Source: a virus. Taken from it: a stretch of 40,183 bases of DNA. The notes beneath the pieces were generated by a model that made no database searches, was not told where the DNA came from, and saw only the letters and a list, made by a program, of their open reading frames with translations. Positions 26,101-33,214 of the stretch are shown here, piece by piece; positions within the stretch are counted from its first letter, which is position 1; every line of letters begins with the position of its first letter. The translations under genes were made by a program, and so were the position numbers. The DNA is taken from positions 1 through 40,183 of the IMG/VR virus record IMGVR_UViG_3300036823_000084; one strand, 5' to 3'.

Positions 26101-26179
26101 GCGATCGCCAGCGGTGCCCGGCGCGGACGTTGCAGGAATGGAAGCGTTCTACGGCCACAAAACGAAAGGGAAAAAATGA
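23174..26179 (+). CDS. giant ejection protein with C-terminal HELVH metallopeptidase motif
   Basis: This 1001-residue protein has a disordered Pro/Ala start (1-60), helical regions, and two Gly/Ala-rich possible membrane segments (about 218-258 and 693-725). Near the end, TTAHELVHTWQN gives H879-E880-x-x-H883, the zinc-peptidase signature, with a following W-Q as in DUF4157-type (HELxHxxQ) domains. Ejection proteins often carry a cell-wall enzyme; a metallopeptidase could cut peptidoglycan crosslinks or process virion or host proteins. No other lysozyme motif was seen. A third zinc ligand is not obvious. The start is in an ATGA overlap with the gene before, and the stop overlaps tad2. Confidence 0.7.
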   Translation: MSAAADPLAGIGAAVGAPPPASGSDPLAGLGNPVGAAASSPAPAPTGLTDNPKGEGTYQMQGPSGNLAVPYSKVATATQQHGYTLADADAPRYAKDAANDPIQQLKDLNTGFTGALSQTGRTAEKAITHVPILGKILANSKGFQQSEAEDEARANAPNDTPAKMSGAAIENILEFAAGDEALKGLSYSEKLMKLAPVAKLMEKSPYLAKAFDTAIRTGMVGAGQAAGHGADAATALESGAATGATGGLLEGGLGAVGSFAKRTAPAIEDIAGEKVQTLASQRPGTVPRGDVGVNEVPKVGAAQQAAAPRVFQNLAQRATKDALEEANQSRVVAGKITDPARMLPAPEGAQPYPFTIEGPGAGFEEVPGGTEPRKKQIGTQYVAGKGSGTAPTTEPYNEGTFKYGDSQALPQVNDSEPFQGPTHKEPVFQYLTDLKPGQEAGSTKVTGGGDLVAADPETAQAHLSRLNDLVDHPPEGATAGQMGAIEEARDSLQEQMDMYHSYQRTLPNFNPLDSTRAAESVGHFGDAADQLQNAAKPIYQKFDEATDGKFADLNRARTAAGKRGDFTAKHDYENQIDHLIDETPGISRPDRLQATRLWNKSKVLDGLNDVVNDAANVDDKYASQVAGGRVLSGVRMRNGMQQLIKRYGADRLESVIGKDGMENMTRISDLLNTPKAAQGFKGMSLSVLHNIMHGKVGGALGAAAGHHLFGFEGAVAGSYAGAKAERWMLQMAATSPRVGKLLDYAVRNNVTPKVAAAGISAAMIQESQPDQPATTTPSEKKKPLTMLSDEANDSAPANNTNVDASATPQAQADAAIANTPAAVQQAYHAVDPAVVQGQPLSGRGGNAADASVDQGAGNNTIEINDPASFQRHPASTTAHELVHTWQNNLPPSVQANIPADAEDMSAFNIADADKLRAQGHTLATIPREKAATIVQKYIEDPKANANLKPWVDDMGKTALSSTLPTAPNATKLNTTPRSPAVPGADVAGMEAFYGHKTKGKK

Positions 26180-26436
26180 ATTTTGGAGATGCGATCGCAG
26201 CTTTGAAGAATGGCCAGCGTGTAGCCCGCGCCGGCTGGAACGGCAAAGGAATGTTTTTGTATTACGTTCCCGAAGGCGCGTACCCCGCGCGCACCGAAGT
26301 AGCAAAGAAAGAGTGGGGCGAGGATGCCCTAGTGCCGTACCAGGCGTACATTGCCATGAAAACCGTGCAGGGAACCGTGGTGCCGTGGCTGGCCTCGCAG
26401 ACCGATATGCTGGCCGAAGATTGGGAGGTGCTGTGA
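26176..26436 (+). CDS. tad2: Tad2-like anti-Thoeris protein (DUF2829)
   Basis: This 86-residue protein has the DUF2829 pattern from end to end: start MNFGDAIAALKNGQRVARAG, then WNGKGMFLYYVP, then YIAMKTVQG and VPWLASQTDMLAEDWEVL. Tad2 proteins of this family bind the cyclic ADP-ribose signal made by the Thoeris defence system and so stop it, and some bind other cyclic nucleotides (established for phage members). Length is normal. The ATG overlaps the stop of the ejection protein, so it would be made with late proteins, and its own stop overlaps the Acb2/Tad1-type gene. The ligand range of this copy is not known from sequence. Confidence 0.87.
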   Translation: MNFGDAIAALKNGQRVARAGWNGKGMFLYYVPEGAYPARTEVAKKEWGEDALVPYQAYIAMKTVQGTVVPWLASQTDMLAEDWEVL

Positions 26437-26834
26437 GACAGGAAGACATCGACAACTGGTTTCAATACCACACGCCCACACCGGCGCGACTCAGCAAATA
26501 CTTCGACCTCCGCAACTCTGCCAAGGCCTTCGCGGAGCAATTCGACAAGAGCGTGCCCGACTGCGCGGACAAGACGGCCGCAATGCGTCATCTGCGCGAA
26601 ACCGTGATGGCGATGAACCTGGCGATCGCGTGCAACCCCGAGGAGAAGCCTGCACCCACTACCTCAAAAGAAAAAGTGCTGGCTCGCTTTCCCGAAGCCT
26701 ATGTGACCTCATCTCCGAAGTTTCCTGCGATGGTCTCCCTCTACACCAACGTAGGCGATTACTACCTCAACGCCACAGACGAACAAACCGCGTGGGATCA
26801 CATGGCAGAGATGATCGAAAAGGCAAACGCATGA
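26433..26834 (+). CDS. Acb2/Tad1-hairpin protein with extra C-terminal domain
   Basis: This 133-residue protein starts at GTG in a GTGA overlap, with GGAGG just before. Residues 1-68 fit the Acb2/Tad1 helical hairpin: FQYHTPTPARLSKYFDLRNS, then helices ending in ETVMAMNLAIACNP, very like the NAAIACN end of that family. Such proteins bind cyclic oligonucleotide or cADPR-type immune signals (anti-CBASS or anti-Thoeris). Y12 and R27 lie near the reported binding Tyr and Lys of Acb2, as I remember it. Residues 70-133 form another domain (KEKVLARFPEAYVTSS, then NATDEQTAWDHMAEMIEK) that I recognise only vaguely from phage proteins. Next to tad2 it makes an anti-defence pair. Confidence 0.75.
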   Translation: MRQEDIDNWFQYHTPTPARLSKYFDLRNSAKAFAEQFDKSVPDCADKTAAMRHLRETVMAMNLAIACNPEEKPAPTTSKEKVLARFPEAYVTSSPKFPAMVSLYTNVGDYYLNATDEQTAWDHMAEMIEKANA

Positions 26835-27025
26835 GCGTCGTGAGCAAGGGCAAAGTCTACGAAGGCAACGAGCGACCACCCGCTGGTGAGCCGGACATTC
26901 TGCTGCCAAAAGAGCAATGCCCGTCGTGCCGAAGATGGTATACCGACATGCTGCTGCACTTATGGCGCGGATGTGATCAGAATGGAGAGAAACGAACGAT
27001 GCCCCACAAAGGAATGAAGCCATGA
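26831..27025 (+). CDS. small zinc-finger protein (64 aa)
   Basis: ATGA coupling with the Acb2-type gene sets the start at 26831. The 64-residue product has C30-x2-C33, H43 and C48 (CPSCRRWYTDMLLHLWRGC), a compact CCHC zinc site with a Trp-rich helix. The N-terminus (KGKVYEGNERPPAGEPD) is flexible. The gene lies downstream of two anti-defence genes, so it may belong to the same cassette. No family is recognised, and a host-takeover or regulatory role is only a guess. Confidence 0.6.
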   Translation: MSVVSKGKVYEGNERPPAGEPDILLPKEQCPSCRRWYTDMLLHLWRGCDQNGEKRTMPHKGMKP

Positions 27026-28092
27026 GTCACAAACCACAGAGCGCGGCACTGCACATCGCACGCCGTCACCAGAGCGCGCCGGCAGCTCACCCAGCCGAAG
27101 CGGAGATCCGCAAGGCGGCCGAGGAGATCGACGGAGGCCGCTACGTGGCCGACACCCGCGCGAGTGACGAGCAGGCGCTGGACGGGCTGGGACTGGCGCT
27201 GGGCATGGGGATCGATGGCGTGGCGGTGGGCGATGCGCCGAGCTTCACCGACTGGCACAAGGAAGAACAGGTCACCCGGCAGATGAACGAGCTGGGCCGA
27301 CATCCGCGCGTGGTGGAGGCGATGGAACGGCTGGAGCGGGAGATCGAGAACGTAAAGACGCCAGAGGAAGAGGTGGAGATGCGCTGGCGGATCCACGAAC
27401 TACTGGCGGCCGAGCAGGAGCGCAACAAGTGGAAGGGCCAGGAGCGATGGGAGGGCCGCGAGAACGAAGAGATGCGGCGCGGCGAGGTATTGAGTCCCTG
27501 GCAGTTTCACGAGCGGCTGTGCAAGTCCCTGGGACGTCCAGACCGCGTCCTGCTGAAAGACGATCGCATTGTGAAGATGAGCAGCACCGGAAAGAGCGGA
27601 CTGCTGGCACTGGTAATCCGCAACCCGATGTGGAACGGTCAGACCGCCATCCAGCACGACTACGCCCAGGTGAAGGCCGGCGAGATGAAGCAGGCGGCAG
27701 AGGGCGAGCTGGTGAAGGCGAAGCGGCTGCGCAAGGCGAAGTACAACGCCGAAGCTGACAAGAGCTTTCACCTGGCCGGCGACATGATCCAGACCGCGAC
27801 CGAGATCCTGATCGAGCGCGAGGCCTACGAGACCGAGGTTCCGGAGTTCCTGAGAGTGGGCACCCTACAGGCTCCGCTGGGCACGGAGTGGATGATTATG
27901 GGATTCGACGAGTTCGGCGTGCCCACTTCGGCGAAGTATGTAGGCTGGCGCACCGCGCTGCTGACGATGATGCGGGCGCGAGTGATTACCGAGGCAGAGG
28001 CGCACCAGGCGTTTCCGCTGGGCAGCGGTCCGGCCGCAGAGTGGTACCTGCAGCAGCTCTACATGCAGCGCAACGGAGAGACGGTGAACTGA
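27022..28092 (+). CDS. hypothetical 356-residue protein, probably structural or DNA-module
   Basis: This protein starts in an ATGA overlap. The N-terminal 90 residues are Ala/Glu-rich and probably disordered. A long charged region follows (about 95-165, EREIENVKTPEEEVEMRWRI) that could be a coiled coil. The second half has mixed character (GKSGLLALVIRNPMWNGQ, KAKYNAEADKSFHLAGDMIQ, LGTEWMIMGFDEFGVPTSAK). GKSG is not a Walker A motif here, since the preceding Gly pattern is missing. I do not recognise a family. It lies in the accessory cassette between ejection protein and hydrolase, so it could be a virion or anti-defence component. Confidence 0.55.
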   Translation: MSHKPQSAALHIARRHQSAPAAHPAEAEIRKAAEEIDGGRYVADTRASDEQALDGLGLALGMGIDGVAVGDAPSFTDWHKEEQVTRQMNELGRHPRVVEAMERLEREIENVKTPEEEVEMRWRIHELLAAEQERNKWKGQERWEGRENEEMRRGEVLSPWQFHERLCKSLGRPDRVLLKDDRIVKMSSTGKSGLLALVIRNPMWNGQTAIQHDYAQVKAGEMKQAAEGELVKAKRLRKAKYNAEADKSFHLAGDMIQTATEILIEREAYETEVPEFLRVGTLQAPLGTEWMIMGFDEFGVPTSAKYVGWRTALLTMMRARVITEAEAHQAFPLGSGPAAEWYLQQLYMQRNGETVN

Positions 28093-28406
28093 TGGTTACT
28101 CAAATGAAGGGCACACTGTCAAAAAAGGTGCTGGAAAAACTTAATTCCGGTATAGCTCTCGCGCTGAAAGATGCGATTGAGCTACTGCCCAACATCGACA
28201 GGACGAATGTCTACGTCATGTATAACCCGGAGCCGCCGGAAGGCGACTATCCCTATCGAGTCGGGTATGACCACAATGGGATAAAAGAGTGGTGGGCTGG
28301 GCCTACCTTCAAAATCGCCGTGGGGCATCTGGCGGAAACGATGTCGCCTGCAGGTATAGCGGAGAGGCGAAGGATGAACGTGCCAATACCGGGTGAGGTG
28401 AACTGA
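28092..28406 (+). CDS. hypothetical protein of the accessory cassette (104 aa)
   Basis: The ATG at 28092 overlaps the previous stop, although the frame is open upstream. The 104-residue product has a helical start (LSKKVLEKLNSGIALALKDA) and a strand-rich end (VYVMYNPEPPEGDYPYRVG, HNGIKEWWAGPTFKIAVGHL). I do not recognise a family. Its stop overlaps the next start by TGATG, so it belongs to a translationally coupled string of small genes. Confidence 0.55.
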   Translation: MVTQMKGTLSKKVLEKLNSGIALALKDAIELLPNIDRTNVYVMYNPEPPEGDYPYRVGYDHNGIKEWWAGPTFKIAVGHLAETMSPAGIAERRRMNVPIPGEVN

Positions 28407-28657
28407 TGGCCTCATTCGATCAGGAAGAGAGAAAGATTCAGGCGCGCGCGGACCGGGCGAGAGAAGAGCAGAGAGAGGAGCTGTGGCGGACACAGTGCGC
28501 GCCGAGGTTTTCCAATGCTGGGCTGTCTCCGCAACAGATCGAAGTGGCGAAGAGCACCTTTTGCGCCGGCTTCGATGCGGGATGGGAGAGCCACCAGGCG
28601 TTTCTGATGACTGAATTCATTCTCGACAATCAGAAAAAGAAAGTGCATCTGGCATGA
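28406..28657 (+). CDS. small charged hypothetical protein (83 aa)
   Basis: This 83-residue protein has an acidic/basic helical start (SFDQEERKIQARADRAREEQ), then PQQIEVAKSTFCAGFDAGWE, an Ala/Gly-rich helix often seen in small phage proteins with an FxAGFxAGW pattern. It starts and ends in stop-start overlaps (TGATG and ATGA). The family is not known to me; the AGFDAGW part is a recurrent phage motif without assigned function. Confidence 0.6.
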   Translation: MASFDQEERKIQARADRAREEQREELWRTQCAPRFSNAGLSPQQIEVAKSTFCAGFDAGWESHQAFLMTEFILDNQKKKVHLA

Positions 28658-28887
28658 CAACGTTCCTATGTCGAAGAGTGTTCAACCTGGATAAAAGCTG
28701 CACGTGCTGCCCACGTCGCGCAACGCATATCTATCGCGTGCTGCGCGACACCGGAGCTGATAGCTGGCAGGTAGAGAACTACAGAATGTGTGCGCGGTGC
28801 TTTGCGTCCTACAGGGATAAGAATCGACACGCGATCAACATCGATCACGCGTGGCCTCATCGCTGCAAGCTGAGAGGACACGCATGA
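28654..28887 (+). CDS. small zinc-binding protein (77 aa)
   Basis: The gene is coupled by ATGA at both ends. The product has C6, C16, C18, C19 and a CARC pair (C46, C49), with His residues near the end (HAWPHRCKLRGH), a pattern consistent with a zinc ribbon. Charged and aromatic residues around the pairs (VFNLDKSCTCCPRRA, MCARCFASYRDK) suggest binding to nucleic acid or protein. No family is recognised. Confidence 0.6.
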   Translation: MTTFLCRRVFNLDKSCTCCPRRATHIYRVLRDTGADSWQVENYRMCARCFASYRDKNRHAINIDHAWPHRCKLRGHA

Positions 28888-29093
28888 GCGTCATCCAAAC
28901 GAAAGAAGAGCTGCTGGCACTTCCGGACGAAAAGTTTGCGTGTTCGATGGGGCACGTCATCACCGCTCGAAATGCCGTTGGCGCGCCGCAGGATCTGACG
29001 GGCTACTTCTGCCCTGTTTGCATGGGTGCGATCGTCGGAGCTGGGAAGATGATCGACGCTCGAATCCTCGCACCCGTTCAGGAACCGACATGA
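28884..29093 (+). CDS. small zinc-binding protein (69 aa)
   Basis: The ATG at 28884 overlaps the previous stop, so I prefer it to the open frame upstream. The 69-residue protein has C20-x3-H24 and C43-x2-C46 (FACSMGH and FCPVC), one probable zinc site. The start is a helix with many Glu (IQTKEELLALPDEKF). No family is recognised. It is the third zinc-site protein in this cassette and stops in an ATGA overlap with the hydrolase candidate. Confidence 0.6.
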   Translation: MSVIQTKEELLALPDEKFACSMGHVITARNAVGAPQDLTGYFCPVCMGAIVGAGKMIDARILAPVQEPT

Positions 29094-29533
29094 CCCAGAA
29101 AGACGTTGACCGCGTGATGTTGGTGCGGTATGCCGCGTTCGAGGCCGGACCGCGCGGGAGCCTCGAGGAGATGAAGGCCATCTGCTATTGCCTTCGCAAT
29201 CGCGTGCGCGCGGGATGGGGCGAGTGGATGGATGTGATCGAGACTGCAGACGAGCACCGCGCCAACGAGCCGAACCAACTTATCCGCATCGACCACAATG
29301 GCCGCGCCTACCAGAGACTGCTGCACGAAGCGGACGATATCTATTTCGGCCATAGCTCAAGCTACAGCGACGGTCCGACGCTTGAAGATACTTTGTGCGC
29401 GAAGGATCGCCCTTACTTCTACTGGTTGTTTCTCAACAAACCGATGCGGCAGTGGTTCAAGGACACCATCGCCGGCGACAAACAAAATCACCCCAGCAAC
29501 GCGACGATGGGGCTTATGATGTTTTTTGAATAA
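29090..29533 (+). CDS. putative cell-wall hydrolase, SleB-like (endolysin candidate)
   Basis: This 147-residue protein starts at ATG 29090 in an ATGA overlap. Its N-terminal stretch, RYAAFEAGPRGSLEEMKAI followed by CYCLRNRVRAGWGEWMDVI, resembles the SleB/hydrolase_2 pattern (an E-A/G segment, then NRV) in which the Glu (here E18) is catalytic. A spacer with ASP, Asn and Arg follows, then CAKDRPYFYWLFLNKP. A wall-cutting enzyme is missing elsewhere, so this is the best endolysin candidate. It has no signal peptide, and no holin gene was found next to it. The similarity is partial and unverified. Confidence 0.45.
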   Translation: MTQKDVDRVMLVRYAAFEAGPRGSLEEMKAICYCLRNRVRAGWGEWMDVIETADEHRANEPNQLIRIDHNGRAYQRLLHEADDIYFGHSSSYSDGPTLEDTLCAKDRPYFYWLFLNKPMRQWFKDTIAGDKQNHPSNATMGLMMFFE

Positions 29534-29541
29534 CCCTCCCC

Positions 29542-30315
29542 ATGCCCCTTACTCCCCAGATCACGTTAACCGCGACCCTGCAGGATGTCAGCGGGACCGC
29601 GGCCGGAACTACGGCAAGCCCTGCGGTGCTGCGAGTCGCGCTGTGCGGGTTTGGCTTGACGCTGCCCTGCATCCAGGGAACCTCGAACGTTGTGCAGGTA
29701 GGCCCCGAAGATTTTTATGACGAAGGTAGCGGCCTCAGCATCAAGCTGTGGGGAAACGACGTACTCTTTCCCGCCAGCACCTACTACGCCATCACCCTGC
29801 TCGACGGCGACGGCAACATTCTGCAGTGCGGTGCCTATCGGTTTGTCGGGACACTGACCATCGACCTCAGCAACGCGCCGCAGATCTACCCGAGCGCGCC
29901 GACCTCGCCGAATTTGATTCCTGTGGTCACCAACCCGCCAGGGGGAGCGCTCCAGACGATCAACGGATCGATCACGATCGACGGCAACCTGATTGTGACG
30001 GGATCGATCAACGGCGGCGGGCTGGTGATCGTGCCGATCGTGGCAGGAGTCGCGGAGTTTGACGGAACCCGCGGAACCAGCCAGAGTCTGACTCTGACCG
30101 AAGACGTGACCTCGACCGCCGCCAACTTCACCGCCGGCGCTGCGATCCTGACGCTGGTAAAACAGGACGCCACCGGAGGCTGGGCGATGACCTGGCCGGC
30201 GAACTTTCAGAACGTACCGGCGATCAACCCGGCACCGAATGGCGCAACAACACAAGAGTGGATGAAGGATGAAGCCGGGAACTATTACCCGTTTGGAGCG
30301 GCCGTATGGAGCTGA
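29542..30315 (+). CDS. tail fibre or fibre-adaptor protein
   Basis: This 257-residue protein lies before the large fibre/SGNH gene. The first 120 residues look like an immunoglobulin-like or fibronectin-like beta domain (TPQITLTATLQDVSGTAA, DEGSGLSIKLWGNDV, YYAITLLDGDGNIL). A linker follows, then a collar-like part with ITIDGNLIVTGSINGGG, typical of phage fibre repeats, and a C-terminal beta domain. It is probably an adaptor joining the receptor-binding fibre to the tail. Its last codons overlap the next gene by 10 bp. Confidence 0.6.
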   Translation: MPLTPQITLTATLQDVSGTAAGTTASPAVLRVALCGFGLTLPCIQGTSNVVQVGPEDFYDEGSGLSIKLWGNDVLFPASTYYAITLLDGDGNILQCGAYRFVGTLTIDLSNAPQIYPSAPTSPNLIPVVTNPPGGALQTINGSITIDGNLIVTGSINGGGLVIVPIVAGVAEFDGTRGTSQSLTLTEDVTSTAANFTAGAAILTLVKQDATGGWAMTWPANFQNVPAINPAPNGATTQEWMKDEAGNYYPFGAAVWS

Positions 30316-33077
30316 AAAAGAAAAAACTTTGGCTGGGACTCATACTTATATGGTTTGGCCTGATACTCGTTTTTCTGAGGGTCGAATGCTTCGCACAGCA
30401 GACGATCGCGCCGTTCAAGACGCAGCAGGCCAACACGGTTTTCTACGTCAACATGGGCAACACCACGCTCACGACGATTCAGAAGACCGTAACCGCCGCG
30501 TGCGCGTATTCGACCGCGACGGTGGTAGACATTCTGCCGGGGTCGAACCCGAGCGACACGATCGGAGGCCTGACCAGCGCGTGTACGAATACGAGGATAT
30601 TCGATCAGCGAGTCAGTCCGGCCGACAACTACAGCTGCACTTCCGGAGGCTGCACGCTTGTCCCTTATGCCACCACCGCTCCGGTATTTCCGGCGCTGGT
30701 GGCGCTGCCAACGCCGGCATCGACGACCTACCTGCAAGCGCAGAACAATGCGAAGAATGTTCCGGTCCACATCGCAGTGCTGGGAGATTCTTTTACCGTG
30801 GCCTGCCAGCCCCTGAGTTCACCCGGAACCGGCCCGGTCAGTTGCGCGAACCGCTGGCCAGAGCAGATCCGGATGCAGCTGCAGGCGATCTACGGATCGC
30901 ACGGTACCGGCGTCTACCCCGTCATTGTGGCGACGGGTGCGGTAATCAACAATCAGGCATGGAGCTGCAGCGGAAGCTTCTCAACCTCAAACATCCTCGG
31001 CCCGACGCAAAGCGGCAGCGGCGCCGGCAACACGCTCGTCGCCCTGGGACCAAGCGCCTCCTGCACCTTCCACGACAACCGGAACATCGCATGGGATACC
31101 CTCAACACCTACTGCGGAACAAATTCAACGTCGGTAGGGATCGCGGTCAACATCGACAGCGGAGCCTTCACCGGAACAGCCTGCGGATCGACGACGGGCA
31201 GCGCGACGGCGCATATCGTGACTCTGGCGGCGGCGGCCTCGACCTCTCACTCGGTTACGTTCACCAACACCGCAGGGTCAGGCACGGCCTATCTCTACGC
31301 TGCGGAGGGACAGTCAGGAACCACCGGAGTAAGCGTAGACAACATGGGTCTCGGTGGTGCCACATCGAACGCCTTCGGTTCTGCCGTGACAACCGAACTC
31401 GCGTTCAGCGACCTTATTCCAGGCGGCGCGCAGGCTGCGCTCTTTATGGACCAGACCAACGATGCGTCGCTGGGCGTGGCGACCGCAACCTTCTCGACTA
31501 ACGTTCAAAACTTCATCACCCATGAGCAGGGGTTGGCGAGCGCGCCCACCGTCATGCTGACAATTCCGCCTGTAGACATCATCAACAACACGTCTCCGAT
31601 GGGTCCCTACACGACGATTCAGGTTGGGCTTTGCTCCTCGAATTCGTTGACCTGCATCGACATCCAAAATCGAGGAACAACCGTCGGCTCTACGGTGGTG
31701 GGGTGGGGCACATCGTTTCCCGGATGCCCGAACATCCTGTGGGACTGCACCGGCTCCTCGGCTGGGATACACCCGAACGACGCCGGAAATCTTGACGAGT
31801 TTCAGTTGATCTATGCCGCCCTTGTGAATCCAACAAGCGGAGGGACTTCTGTGCCCAGCACGAACAACCTCCTCAATGCACCGGGCGGCACCCTGGCGGC
31901 AATTCCGGGGATCGCGCCGGTTGTTGTGGCGACAGGGGGAGCCTTCAATGGACTTGGCATCGCCTCCGCCCCTGGAGGATTCAGCAACCTGACGACTTAC
32001 ATAGGAAACGTGCTTGGACTGCAGGGCGTAAACAGCACAAACACTATTTTCGACGGCACCAACTGGAGATACACCGTGAACGGGATTGCGGTTGCCTTCA
32101 GGACAGAGAACAGCTCGGGATCAGACTCAGCATTTCACGTTGCCGTTTGTCCGGCTGGCACAGCCGGAGCGATCCTGCTGATGGATACCACATGCACGGC
32201 GCAGTACACGCGATCGAGTGGAAGCGGCAACCAAACGTGGTTCAACTCGCAGTTGGGCAATCCCAGCTTTCCCGCAAATGCAGCGGTGGTAGCGAACCCC
32301 TCTGCAAATTGGATGGTGGACTTCAGCGGCAATGAGACAGCCAACAGCGTGACCGCGCCCACCGGAGCTTTCAGCTCAGAGCTGGATGTGAAGAGCGGAG
32401 CGTCAACCGGACTCTTCCAGACACCGACCTTGGTACTAGGCGAGAACGGCAGCCAGATCGCCTACTCGCTCGCTCCTCAAACCGGCGTGGCAGCCTATGG
32501 ACTCGGAGCAGGAGGGCAATTCAGCATCACTCCGAATGGAACGATCGCGGGAGCCAACGCCGGCACGCCGCAATGGTCGATCTCCAACCTCACCGGCGCG
32601 GCAGCTTTTCTTTCTACTTCGATTCAGGCAACGACTGTCACCGGCGACGTTATCACCACCGACAACACCACCGGCCACATTCACGACAGCGGCATTCCGT
32701 CGAGCACGCTTGCATCGACGGGACTCTCGAATTCGTGGGCGGCATCACAAGACTTTACGACTATCGCCGTAACCAATTCAATCAACAACGAACCCGGAAT
32801 GCAGATCGTCTCCGTCGCAGGCTGCGCCATCACCGCAGGCGTTATCGGTACGTTTTGCGTGACGACAATCACAATGTCTACGCCAGAGCCAGATACCGGC
32901 TACGAGGTTTCGGGGTGCTCTTTCACCGAAGGTGTCGGAACGACCGGGCCACTGACTATGGGAAGCGTATTCAACAAGACCACCACCACCTTCGAGCTGA
33001 GTCTTGTAGCGCCAACGGTGGGATCAGCCAACACGGCAAGTACCGGCGCGATCATCTGTATGGTGACGCACCCGTAA
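30306..33077 (+). CDS. large SGNH-hydrolase fibre protein with N-terminal signal-like segment
   Basis: This 923-residue protein has a hydrophobic segment at residues 8-26 (WLGLILIWFGLILVFL) preceded by lysines and followed by ECFAQQ, which looks like a signal peptide or lipoprotein-like start. About residues 155-510 form an SGNH hydrolase: GDSF with S162, the QTNDAS segment with N385, and IHPNDAG with H489, the usual Ser, Asn and His blocks. The rest is beta-rich and repetitive (TGAFSSELDVKSGASTGLF, then the C-terminal domain). Tail spikes with SGNH esterases remove acetyl groups from surface sugars. A signal segment on a virion protein is unusual. A secreted product that is not part of the virion is the alternative. 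Confidence 0.7.
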   Translation: MELKKKKLWLGLILIWFGLILVFLRVECFAQQTIAPFKTQQANTVFYVNMGNTTLTTIQKTVTAACAYSTATVVDILPGSNPSDTIGGLTSACTNTRIFDQRVSPADNYSCTSGGCTLVPYATTAPVFPALVALPTPASTTYLQAQNNAKNVPVHIAVLGDSFTVACQPLSSPGTGPVSCANRWPEQIRMQLQAIYGSHGTGVYPVIVATGAVINNQAWSCSGSFSTSNILGPTQSGSGAGNTLVALGPSASCTFHDNRNIAWDTLNTYCGTNSTSVGIAVNIDSGAFTGTACGSTTGSATAHIVTLAAAASTSHSVTFTNTAGSGTAYLYAAEGQSGTTGVSVDNMGLGGATSNAFGSAVTTELAFSDLIPGGAQAALFMDQTNDASLGVATATFSTNVQNFITHEQGLASAPTVMLTIPPVDIINNTSPMGPYTTIQVGLCSSNSLTCIDIQNRGTTVGSTVVGWGTSFPGCPNILWDCTGSSAGIHPNDAGNLDEFQLIYAALVNPTSGGTSVPSTNNLLNAPGGTLAAIPGIAPVVVATGGAFNGLGIASAPGGFSNLTTYIGNVLGLQGVNSTNTIFDGTNWRYTVNGIAVAFRTENSSGSDSAFHVAVCPAGTAGAILLMDTTCTAQYTRSSGSGNQTWFNSQLGNPSFPANAAVVANPSANWMVDFSGNETANSVTAPTGAFSSELDVKSGASTGLFQTPTLVLGENGSQIAYSLAPQTGVAAYGLGAGGQFSITPNGTIAGANAGTPQWSISNLTGAAAFLSTSIQATTVTGDVITTDNTTGHIHDSGIPSSTLASTGLSNSWAASQDFTTIAVTNSINNEPGMQIVSVAGCAITAGVIGTFCVTTITMSTPEPDTGYEVSGCSFTEGVGTTGPLTMGSVFNKTTTTFELSLVAPTVGSANTASTGAIICMVTHP

Positions 33078-33081
33078 CGGC

Positions 33082-33177
33082 TTAGAAGCTATAGGGACGC
33101 CACTCGTCCTGTTCCTCTTCGGTGGGCCAGTGAACGCGCCGCCGATAGGCATCCCACAGTCTCTTGAGTAGCTTCAT
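33082..33177 (-). CDS. candidate 31-residue reverse-strand peptide
   Basis: A short frame runs from CAT at 33175-33177 to a stop at 33084-33082 in the gap between the fibre gene and the ATPase operon. The peptide (MKLLKRLWDAYRRRVHWPTE and so on) is basic, then acidic, and Trp-rich, with an amphipathic helix-like start. It is preceded only by a weak GGCGGG. It would be transcribed towards the fibre gene. Chance cannot be excluded. The rest of this 200-bp gap holds the promoter described next. Confidence 0.25.
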   Translation of the reverse strand: MKLLKRLWDAYRRRVHWPTEEEQDEWRPYSF

Positions 33178-33214
33178 CCCGCCATTCTAGCCCAGAGTTC
33201 ATAGAATGATCCTG

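Noticed and set aside
27540-27640. GKSG in the 356-residue protein as a Walker A motif
   Set aside because: The preceding glycines and the surrounding strand-loop-helix pattern are missing.
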